A stretch of DNA of 5,383 bases. Origin: Polynucleobacter meluiroseus (GTDB lineage: Bacteria > Verrucomicrobiota > Verrucomicrobiia > Opitutales > UBA953). The notes under the pieces were generated by a model. That model ran no database searches. It had not been told where the DNA came from and was given only the letters and a program-made list of their open reading frames with translations. The stretch lies in the NCBI GenBank assembly GCA_943323725.2, contig CALPIW020000127.1, forward strand, positions 1-5,383, given 5' to 3'. The position numbers were made by a program, and so were the translations under genes. Below are positions 1 through 5,383 of this stretch, in pieces; positions within the stretch are counted from its first letter, which is position 1, and the number at the start of each line of letters is the position of its first letter.

Positions 1-860
1 CAGAGGCGGGCCATGTCGTACATCAGGCGGACCTTATCCATGTACTCCTTGGGGCTGCCCGGGTCGAGCGGGGCCGAAGTGGTGGCCACGGGGCGCGGCT
101 TACGCTCCCACTCCTTGGACATCTGCATGCGCTGCTCGAGTTCGCGGACGCTGGTGAAATACTGGTCGAGGCGGTCGCGGTCGCGCGCGCCCATCGTGCG
201 GCGGAGCTCGCCGGCCTGGCCGCCCACGGCGTCCAGGATGCTCTGGCCGAGCTGGAGACGGCGTTCCTGCGCCTTCACTTCGGCCTCGGAGCCGCCCATG
301 AACATCTTGCGGAAGACCTCGGAGGCGCGCTCTTCGGTCGGGATCATCACGCCGCCGGCGGTCCAGGAAAGACTGCGGGAGCCACGCGCGCAGTTCACGC
401 CGAGGGTCATCGACGGGAAGCGCGTGAGGTGGCCGATGCGCTCGGCCATGAACTGGTCGAGGGAGATCGTGTTGCGGAAACCGCCGCTGCTCGGATGCGG
501 GGCCGCGGTCAGGAAGCAGTTGTCGGCCGGGTGGCCGCCGTCGACGTCCGGATGGGAGACGCCGGAGAAGACGCTGAAGTCGTTGCGATGCGTCTGGAGC
601 AGTTCGAGATACGCCGACGGCTTGTAATCCTTCCCCTTGCCCGTCGGGAAGAAGTAGTCCGGGACGAGGCCGAGGTTGTTGCAGATGCCCAGCATGCGCC
701 GGGGCTTGGTGGTCGGCGCCGGGGCCGCCGCGAAGGCCGGGGTCATGGCGTCGAGCATCGGCAGGGCCAGCAGCACGCCGGTGCCGGCCAGGAAGCGGCG
801 ACGGGAGACGGAGCGCTTGAACGCGACGAACGGGGCTTGGGAGGAACGGAAAGGGGCCAT
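1..860 (-). CDS. DUF1552 family exported protein, partial (C-terminus beyond left edge)
   Basis: Reading the minus strand from ATG at 860-858 gives 286 uninterrupted codons to the window edge. The N-terminus has a twin-arginine signal: SRRRFLAG at residues 19-26, a hydrophobic stretch (about 27-38), then an Ala-rich cleavage region (AFAAAP, 42-47). The mature part opens with RRMLGICNNLGLVPDYFFP (54-72), followed by FSGVSHPDVDGGHPADNCFLT (about 98-118) and ISLDQFMAERIG (132-143). This pattern is characteristic of DUF1552 proteins of Planctomycetota and Verrucomicrobiota. Residues 195-250 are charged and probably helical. Family members usually run to about 430-460 aa, so roughly the last third is missing. 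The gene starts 10 bp after the stop of the DUF1592-type cytochrome on the same strand, so the two are probably co-transcribed. No Shine-Dalgarno sequence precedes the ATG; the start is chosen because it gives a complete Tat signal just after the upstream stop. Molecular function is unknown. Tat export suggests a protein that folds or loads a cofactor before export, which is inference. Confidence 0.92.
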   Translation of the reverse strand, partial: MAPFRSSQAPFVAFKRSVSRRRFLAGTGVLLALPMLDAMTPAFAAAPAPTTKPRRMLGICNNLGLVPDYFFPTGKGKDYKPSAYLELLQTHRNDFSVFSGVSHPDVDGGHPADNCFLTAAPHPSSGGFRNTISLDQFMAERIGHLTRFPSMTLGVNCARGSRSLSWTAGGVMIPTEERASEVFRKMFMGGSEAEVKAQERRLQLGQSILDAVGGQAGELRRTMGARDRDRLDQYFTSVRELEQRMQMSKEWERKPRPVATTSAPLDPGSPKEYMDKVRLMYDMARL

Positions 861-870
861 CGGGGTGGGT

Positions 871-3438
871 TTACTTATTAAGGAAGAGTTCGCTGGTGAC
901 AAGTCCGCGGACCAGGTCGCGGACGCCGTAACGGCCCGCCTTGGCCCCGTCGAGGATGGCCTCGACCTTGGCGCGGTCGGCGAAGCCCACCGGCGCGCCG
1001 GTGGCGTAGACGGTGAACTGGCCGACCAGGTTGCGGGCCAGCTGACGTTCGTCGGCGGCGACGAGACGCTTGAAATCACGGATATCCTTGAACGCCTTGC
1101 CGTCGAGTTCGCCGTAGGTCTCGATCGCCAAGGCATTATGGAAGGCGAAGGCCTGTCCGTTCTTACCGATACCGACCTCGGGCGTCTTGCCATCGAGGGC
1201 GCGGTAACGTTCCCGGAAGCCGCCCATGACGTCGAAGCTCTCCAGCGCGAAGCCGGGCGGGTCGATCCGAGTGTGGCACGAAGCGCACGACTCGAGCGTG
1301 CGATGCTTCTCCAGCTGCTGACGGATCGTCACGGCCCCCCGGGTGTCCGGCTCGACGGCGGGTACGCTGGGGGGCGGGGGTGGCGGCTTGCGGCCGAGGA
1401 TGCGCTCCATGACCCAGGCACCGCGGATGACGGGCGAAGTCGTGGTGCCGTTGGCGGTCACCTTGAGCACCGCTACCTGCGTCATGAAACCGCCGCGGAC
1501 GCTGCCGGCCGGCAACGTCACCTTACGCAACTTCACGCCTTCGACGGGCGGGAGCTGGTAGAGCGCAGCGAGACGCTCGTTGATGAAGACGAAGTCGGAC
1601 TCGACGATGGCGCGGGCCGGCAGGTTGGCGCGCAGGAGCTCGGCGAAGGTGGCATGGCTCTCGTCGCGGGCCGAGTCCAGCAGATGGTCGTCGAGATAAT
1701 AATCCGGGTACAGCAAGCTGTCCGGATCGTTCGCGCCGGCCTTACGTAGTTCGAGCCAGTAGTCGGTGAACGATTCGACGAAGCGCTGCGAACGGCTATC
1801 GGCGAGCAGACGATCGGTCTGGGCTCGGAGCACGGCGGGGTCGCGCAGCTTCTTCGCATCGGCCAAGGCACGCAGTTCGGCGTCGGGCGGCGAATTCCAG
1901 AGGAAGAAACTCAGGCGCGTGGCCAGCGCGTGGTCTTCGAGCGCGCCGGGCGTCTCGCGCAGATAAAGGTAAGAGGGCGAGCACAGCACGGCGGCGTAAC
2001 CCGAGAGCATCGCCTCGGCGAAGGAGCTGCCCGACTTCAGCGCGCCCTGGATGACCGGCAGGAAACGGATCTCTTCGGCGGCGGAGACGGGGCGACGGTA
2101 AGCGGCGCGGACGAAGCGACGGAGCAGGCGCTCGGCGTCAGCGGCCACGTCGCGCGGAGTCACGGCGTAAGGCAAGGCCGCGCCTTTGGGGGTGGCCTTG
2201 ACCGGCAAGTCATCGAACAGGACCGCATAAGGCGCCGACGGCCATTGGGGGGCGAGGGGGCCCTTCACGTCGATCCAGCGCATGACCAGGCCGGGCTGAC
2301 CCTCGGGCGTGGCCAGAGGATTCTGCGCCCGGGAGGCGCCGGGACGGGAGCGGAAGAAACGGGTGACGTCGATCTGGATGCTCTCGCCGGCCTTCAGGAC
2401 GACGTCGAGTTCGGCGACGGTGACGTCCGGACCGAGGTCGATCGTACCGATGCGTCGCAACACGCGCGGAGGCGTGAGCGCGTAGACCGTGACCGGCTCG
2501 GAGCGACGGCCCTTGGAGATGTCATCGAGGTCGGGGATCTGCCAGCGCAAGTTGCCCTTGGACTTCGTCTTGCCGGGGCCGACCCAGACCGAGTGGCCGC
2601 AGAGCTTGATCAGATAGCGGCCGGCCTGCGGCGCGCGGAAAGTGCCGAAGTTCGGCTCGACCGGCTCATAAGAACCGTGGACGACTCCCACGCCTTCCTC
2701 GTCACGCAGGCTGCGGTTGGCCTTGCCCACGGTAGCGGGAGCCTTGCCGGCGCGCACCTCCGGCTGACCTTTGAAACCCAACGTCGGGAACGTCGCGCGT
2801 TCGGGCGACTGGTTGAATTCGGAGAACTTCATCTTGCCGACGTAGCTCCCCTGCTGGCGGGCGTAATGGCGGCCGCTCTCGGACTCATCGGGAGCGACGG
2901 AGGAGACGAACGCCGATCGCAGGGCCTCTTCGGCGGCGGCGAGGGTGCGCTGCAGCTGGACGTGCGAGACGTCCAAGGCTTCGCCGCTCTTATTATAACG
3001 ATGGGCTTCGGTGTCCTCCGGCAGCGATTCCTTGATGTCGAGCCACGGCGCCTGGAGCAGGTCGCGGACGGCGTTCTCGTACTCGAAACGATTCATGCGT
3101 CGCTCGACCGCACGTCCCTGCGCCGCGATCCGGGCGACGTCCGCACGGAGGAGGCTGGCGGAAAGCGCGCCGAGGTAGGCGGACGTTTCTCCGGCGGCGG
3201 GGCGAGCCTTCTTCTTCGGCGGCATCTCGCCGTTGGCGGTGCGGTCGTGGATCTTGACCCAGGCGGCGAAGGACTTCGGATCCTGGAGATCCGACTTCAA
3301 GGCGGTCATGTCCAGGCCGCCTTTCTTCGTTTCGGCGTCGTGGCACTCGACGCAGTGCTTCTCCAGGAAAGGCGCCAGCGCCCCGGCGGAACCGAGGGGC
3401 AGCAGAAGGAGACCGAGGATGGCGGCGCGGAAAGTCAT
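871..3438 (-). CDS. DUF1587/DUF1592/DUF1588/DUF1585 domain secreted c-type cytochrome (planctomycete-type)
   Basis: A complete 855-aa protein. Residues 1-22 form a Sec signal peptide (hydrophobic 7-16, cleavage near AGA or ALA at 18-22). A PSCyt1-like heme domain follows: CVECH at 29-33 is the c-type heme site and M72 in GEMPPKKK is a plausible distal iron ligand. Next come a DUF1587-like segment (about 113-177, RRMNRFEYENAVRDLL), a less conserved probably beta-rich region (about 255-400), DUF1595-like (about 435-493, RFVRAAYRRPVS), DUF1592 (about 502-628, ATRLSFFLWNSPPDAEL), DUF1588 (about 641-741, with TANGTTTSPVIRGAWV and the proline run 685-690) and DUF1585 (about 780-853). A second CASCH motif (718-722), followed by IDPPGFALESFD, is typical of this family. 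Domain boundaries are estimated by eye. Size and order match full-length members, with no frameshift. The gene lies 10 bp upstream of the DUF1552 gene. The probable role is periplasmic electron transfer or oxidation of an unknown substrate. The start is the ATG that gives an intact signal peptide; no Shine-Dalgarno is visible. Confidence 0.95.
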   Translation of the reverse strand: MTFRAAILGLLLLPLGSAGALAPFLEKHCVECHDAETKKGGLDMTALKSDLQDPKSFAAWVKIHDRTANGEMPPKKKARPAAGETSAYLGALSASLLRADVARIAAQGRAVERRMNRFEYENAVRDLLQAPWLDIKESLPEDTEAHRYNKSGEALDVSHVQLQRTLAAAEEALRSAFVSSVAPDESESGRHYARQQGSYVGKMKFSEFNQSPERATFPTLGFKGQPEVRAGKAPATVGKANRSLRDEEGVGVVHGSYEPVEPNFGTFRAPQAGRYLIKLCGHSVWVGPGKTKSKGNLRWQIPDLDDISKGRRSEPVTVYALTPPRVLRRIGTIDLGPDVTVAELDVVLKAGESIQIDVTRFFRSRPGASRAQNPLATPEGQPGLVMRWIDVKGPLAPQWPSAPYAVLFDDLPVKATPKGAALPYAVTPRDVAADAERLLRRFVRAAYRRPVSAAEEIRFLPVIQGALKSGSSFAEAMLSGYAAVLCSPSYLYLRETPGALEDHALATRLSFFLWNSPPDAELRALADAKKLRDPAVLRAQTDRLLADSRSQRFVESFTDYWLELRKAGANDPDSLLYPDYYLDDHLLDSARDESHATFAELLRANLPARAIVESDFVFINERLAALYQLPPVEGVKLRKVTLPAGSVRGGFMTQVAVLKVTANGTTTSPVIRGAWVMERILGRKPPPPPPSVPAVEPDTRGAVTIRQQLEKHRTLESCASCHTRIDPPGFALESFDVMGGFRERYRALDGKTPEVGIGKNGQAFAFHNALAIETYGELDGKAFKDIRDFKRLVAADERQLARNLVGQFTVYATGAPVGFADRAKVEAILDGAKAGRYGVRDLVRGLVTSELFLNK

Positions 3439-3475
3439 GCGGAACAGCCATTGAGACAGCGGAACGGACCCCGGG

Positions 3476-3487
3476 TTGCCAAGGCAA
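3476..3487. repeat. short inverted repeat TTGCC-AA-GGCAA, possible operator
   Basis: TTGCC at 3476-3480 and GGCAA at 3483-3487 are exact reverse complements separated by AA. The site is 37 bp upstream of the cytochrome start codon and 86 bp upstream of the comM start codon. Its size and symmetry would suit a dimeric DNA-binding regulator, but no regulator gene is present in the window and a chance match cannot be excluded. Confidence 0.3.
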
Positions 3488-3511
3488 TCCGCCGCGGAAT
3501 GGGCGGTTCTG

Positions 3512-3529
3512 CTAGGCTTTGAGCCCTAG
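3512..3529. repeat. inverted repeat / hairpin in the divergent intergenic region
   Basis: CTAGGCT (3512-3518) can pair with AGCC(C)TAG (3522-3529) across a TTG loop, forming seven base pairs with one bulged C. It begins 62 bp before the comM start, so it could be part of the comM leader or a protein-binding site. There is no following T-run, so it does not look like an intrinsic terminator. Confidence 0.3.
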
Positions 3530-3573
3530 GCGTCAGGGATTGTGCCCCGGACGACGACCCCCTGCCCTTCGGC

Positions 3574-5094
3574 ATGCTTTCCGTCATCCGTTCCGCCGCG
3601 TTGGTCGGTGTCGAGGCCGTCCCGGTCGAGATCGAGGTGAACACCGGCGAGAAGGGCGAACTCGGCCTGTGGCTGGTCGGCCTGCCCGACGCCGCGGTCA
3701 AGGAATCCGAGGAGCGCGTGCAGTCGGCCCTGCAGAACAGCGGACTCCGACTGCCGGAGACGCGTACCACCATCAACCTCGCCCCGGGCGACCTGAAGAA
3801 AGAAGGCGCCATCTACGACCTGCCGATCGCGCTCGGCATCGCGGCGTCGACCGGCCAGCTCGACCGGGCGTTCCTGCAACACTACCTCATCGCCGGCGAA
3901 CTCGGCCTAAGCGGCGCGACGCGGCCGGTGCGCGGAGGCGTGGCGATGGCGATTCTCGCCCGCAAGTCGGGCCTGCGCGGCGTCATCCTACCAAGGGCAT
4001 CGGCGGAAGAAGCCGCGCTCGTCGGCGGCATCGAAGCCATCCCGGCCGACACCCTTGACGGGGCCTTACGCTTCCTGACAGGCGAGAAACAGGTCACCCC
4101 GCTCGCGCCCCCGCCCGCCGAAGGCTTCGCGATCGAAGGCCAACCGGATTTCGCCGAAGTCAAAGGCCAGTTGGCGATCCGGCGGGCCGTCGAAGTCGCC
4201 GCGGCCGGCGGCCACAATCTGCTGATGATCGGCCCGCCTGGCTCAGGCAAATCCCTCATCGCGAAACGCATCCCGACCATCCTGCCTCGGCCGGACGCGG
4301 AGGAGTTCCTCGAAATCCTTGGCGTGCATTCCGCCGCCGGCACGGGAATCAGCGACGGCCGACGCGGTTGGCAGCGGCCGTTCCGCTCGCCGCACCATAC
4401 CATCAGCGACATCGGATTGATCGGCGGAGGCAGCATTCCCGGACCAGGGGAAGTCTCGCTCGCGCATCTCGGCGTGCTCTTCCTCGACGAGCTGCCGGAG
4501 TTCCGTCGCTCGGCGCTCGAGGTGCTCCGTCAGCCGCTCGAAGACGGCCAGGTCACCGTTTCCCGCGCCGCGGCCAAGGTCACCCTGCCCTCGCGGCTGA
4601 TGCTCGTGGCGGCCATGAACCCGTGCCCCTGCGGGCACCTGGGCGACCGCCGACGCGAGTGCACCTGCTCGCCGATCCAGGTCCGTAAATACCGCGGCAA
4701 GATCTCCGGCCCGCTGCTTGATCGGATCGACATCCAGGTCGAAGCGCCGGCGCTCTCGATCGAAGAGCTTCGCGACGCCGCGGCCGGCGAGCCGTCGACG
4801 ACGATGCGCTCCCGGGTCGAAGCCGCCCGGGCCAGACAACGACAACGGTTCGGCAGCCGGACCGGCGGTTGCAACGCCCTGCTCGGCGGCCGGGAGCTCC
4901 GCGAATATTGCGCCCTCGAACGCGCGCAGGGCGACCTGCTCCAGCAGGCGATGGAGAAACTGGGCCTCTCCGCCCGAGCCTACGACCGCATCCTTCGCGT
5001 CGCCCGCACGATCGCCGACCTCGCCGAGGCGGACCGCATCGCCACCGCCCATCTCCTGGAGGCCATCCACTATCGTTCACTGGACCGGCAATGA
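3574..5094 (+). CDS. comM: YifB/ComM family Mg-chelatase-like AAA+ ATPase
   Basis: A complete 506-aa protein of normal family length. The N-terminal ChlI-like domain (about 20-141) has GLPDAAVKESEERVQSAL (36-53) and INLAPGDLKKEGAIYDLPIALGI (67-89), hallmarks of YifB/ComM. The AAA+ core follows: Walker A GPPGSGKS (220-227, K226), RSPHHTIS (271-278), GPGEVSLAHLG (290-300), Walker B VLFLDELPEF (301-310, D305/E306), then AAMNPCPCG (346-354) and SGPLLDRIDIQVE (378-390). Cysteines C351, C353, C363 and C365 match the family pattern and could hold a metal. A C-terminal Mg-chelatase_C-type helical domain (about 395-501) contains LSARAYDRILRVARTIADL. In Vibrio cholerae, ComM is a hexameric helicase that drives branch migration during natural transformation; the same cytoplasmic role is inferred here. 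No other competence gene is visible. The start is the ATG giving the usual MLSVIRSAALVGVEA opening. No Shine-Dalgarno precedes it. Confidence 0.96.
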   Translation: MLSVIRSAALVGVEAVPVEIEVNTGEKGELGLWLVGLPDAAVKESEERVQSALQNSGLRLPETRTTINLAPGDLKKEGAIYDLPIALGIAASTGQLDRAFLQHYLIAGELGLSGATRPVRGGVAMAILARKSGLRGVILPRASAEEAALVGGIEAIPADTLDGALRFLTGEKQVTPLAPPPAEGFAIEGQPDFAEVKGQLAIRRAVEVAAAGGHNLLMIGPPGSGKSLIAKRIPTILPRPDAEEFLEILGVHSAAGTGISDGRRGWQRPFRSPHHTISDIGLIGGGSIPGPGEVSLAHLGVLFLDELPEFRRSALEVLRQPLEDGQVTVSRAAAKVTLPSRLMLVAAMNPCPCGHLGDRRRECTCSPIQVRKYRGKISGPLLDRIDIQVEAPALSIEELRDAAAGEPSTTMRSRVEAARARQRQRFGSRTGGCNALLGGRELREYCALERAQGDLLQQAMEKLGLSARAYDRILRVARTIADLAEADRIATAHLLEAIHYRSLDRQ

Positions 5095-5112
5095 AAACAC
5101 TCGCCCGGCCAT

Positions 5113-5138
5113 GGGAAAACCCTCCAATGGAGGCCTCC
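5113..5138 (+). promoter_or_regulatory. hairpin-forming leader overlapping the ribosome binding site of the ThuA-like gene
   Basis: CCTCC (5121-5125) pairs perfectly with GGAGG (5129-5133) over an AAT loop, and GGAGG can alternatively pair in a palindrome with CCTCC at 5134-5138. Just upstream, GGG-AAAA-CCC (5113-5122) can form a third small stem that competes for C5121-C5122. The pairings are mutually exclusive and all affect access to the Shine-Dalgarno. No T-run follows, so a terminator is unlikely. A regulatory role is inference from base pairing only; the stems are short. Confidence 0.35.
5129..5133 (+). promoter_or_regulatory. Shine-Dalgarno GGAGG of the ThuA-like gene
   Basis: GGAGG ends 7 bases before ATG at 5141, which is ideal spacing. 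It decides between two in-frame starts: the upstream ATG at 5111 would add ten polar residues (MGKPSNGGLP) in front of the signal peptide and has no such site, so 5141 is preferred. This is the only strong Shine-Dalgarno seen before any gene in the window. Confidence 0.75.
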
Positions 5139-5140
5139 CC

Positions 5141-5383
5141 ATGAAATCCCTGCTCAAGCTCGGGCTCTTCAGCCTGCTCGCCCTCCTGACCCTGCCCCTC
5201 GAGGCCGCCGACAAGATCCGCGTCCTCATCCTCGACGGCCGCAACAACCACGACTGGGTCCGTACGACCGAAGCCTGCAAGGCCACCCTCGAGGCCACCG
5301 GTCGCTTCACCGTGACCGTCGCCACCGCCCCCGCCGGCTTCGCCAAGGCCAAGCCCGGCCGCCCGAAGCCCGGTGACGCCGCC
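5141..5383 (+). CDS. secreted ThuA-like domain protein, partial (C-terminus beyond right edge)
   Basis: 81 codons are present before the right edge. Residues 1-23 are a Sec signal peptide: K2 and K6, a Leu-rich core (about 7-20), and cleavage near LEAA. The mature protein begins DKIRVLILDGRNNHDWVRTTEACKATLE, which matches the first beta strand and loop of ThuA-like proteins (class I glutamine amidotransferase-like fold): hydrophobic strand RVLILDG (27-33), then NNHDW (35-39). The remainder, FTVTVATAP, fits the second strand of that fold. ThuA was named for trehalose utilisation in rhizobia, but the biochemical activity of most secreted members is unknown; in Verrucomicrobiota and Planctomycetota they are numerous. 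Family members usually exceed 220 aa, so most of the protein is missing. It follows comM by 46 bp on the same strand with no terminator visible, so read-through from comM is possible, although the function differs. The family assignment rests on a short N-terminal segment. Confidence 0.8.
   Translation, partial: MKSLLKLGLFSLLALLTLPLEAADKIRVLILDGRNNHDWVRTTEACKATLEATGRFTVTVATAPAGFAKAKPGRPKPGDAA

Larger units (their letters stand above)
3439..3573. promoter_or_regulatory. divergent intergenic region, presumed to hold promoters for both directions
   Basis: This 135-bp gap lies between two divergent start codons, so both transcription units must start in or near it. I could not identify a convincing sigma-70 promoter pair on either strand. 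TTGCCA at 3476-3481 is a possible -35 element on the plus strand, but no good -10 follows at normal spacing. The region contains the inverted repeats annotated separately and GCGGAA-type repeats near its left end. Neither flanking gene has a recognisable Shine-Dalgarno sequence. The call rests on gene orientation rather than on promoter motifs. Confidence 0.5.

Noticed and set aside
13..627. 204-codon open frame on the plus strand
   Set aside because: It is antisense to the DUF1552 gene and its product is Ser/Arg-rich with no recognisable domain.
861..870. Possible terminator or separate promoter between the cytochrome and DUF1552 genes
   Set aside because: The gap is only 10 bp with no hairpin; it fits an operon junction.
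676..1749. 357-codon open frame on the plus strand
   Set aside because: It spans the antisense of two clear minus-strand genes including their junction, has low-complexity composition and no family signature.
1930..3522. 530-codon open frame on the plus strand
   Set aside because: It lies opposite the cytochrome gene, and its translation is rich in Gly, Arg, Asp and Val without any recognisable motif. It is a GC-rich shadow of a well-supported gene.
3512..3529. Intrinsic terminator in the divergent region
   Set aside because: The hairpin is short, bulged and has no T-run on either side; both flanking genes also begin, rather than end, here.
3519..4058. 179-codon plus-strand frame overlapping the start of comM
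   Set aside because: An Arg/Pro-rich translation out of frame with the comM coding sequence; typical GC-skewed alternative frame.
4243..5070. 275-codon open frame on the minus strand
   Set aside because: It is antisense to the ATPase core of comM, whose motifs are unmistakable; no motif is seen in the antisense product.
5111..5140. Upstream in-frame start for the ThuA-like gene at 5111
   Set aside because: It would place ten polar residues before the signal peptide and lacks a Shine-Dalgarno, whereas ATG at 5141 has GGAGG at 7-base spacing.

Overview
The window is GC-rich (roughly two-thirds G+C by eye) and carries gene families typical of Verrucomicrobiota and Planctomycetota: a large secreted DUF1587/1592/1588/1585 protein with CxxCH heme motifs (planctomycete-type cytochrome family), a DUF1552 protein with a twin-arginine signal, and a ThuA-like secreted protein. 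The combination, with mostly absent Shine-Dalgarno sequences, suggests Verrucomicrobiota first and Planctomycetota second. This is inference from family distribution; there is no rRNA or other phylogenetic marker here.

Layout. Positions 1-3438 hold a two-gene minus-strand operon read right to left: the DUF1592-type cytochrome (3438 down to 871, complete, 855 aa), then after a 10-bp gap the DUF1552 protein (860 down to 1, cut by the left edge, so its C-terminus is missing). A 135-bp divergent intergenic region (3439-3573) with two small inverted repeats separates this operon from the plus-strand genes. Those are a complete YifB/ComM family AAA+ ATPase (3574-5094, 506 aa) and, after a 46-bp gap, the start of a secreted ThuA-domain protein (5141 onward, cut by the right edge). 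This last gene is the only one with a clear Shine-Dalgarno sequence, and that site lies inside a small hairpin.

How they work together. The cytochrome and DUF1552 protein form a recurrent pair in these phyla. Both appear to be exported, the first by Sec and the second by Tat, which suggests a periplasmic redox partnership of unknown substrate. The ThuA-like protein is also exported, and ThuA-domain proteins are abundant in the same phyla, but it is on the opposite strand and its link to the pair is only contextual. ComM is a cytoplasmic DNA branch-migration helicase of natural transformation and looks functionally unrelated to its neighbours.

No tRNA, rRNA, CRISPR array, insertion sequence or phage gene was seen. 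Several long open frames opposite the real genes are GC-rich shadows. The least understood system here is the DUF1592/DUF1552 pair; it is a known gene pairing with no established function, not a new system.
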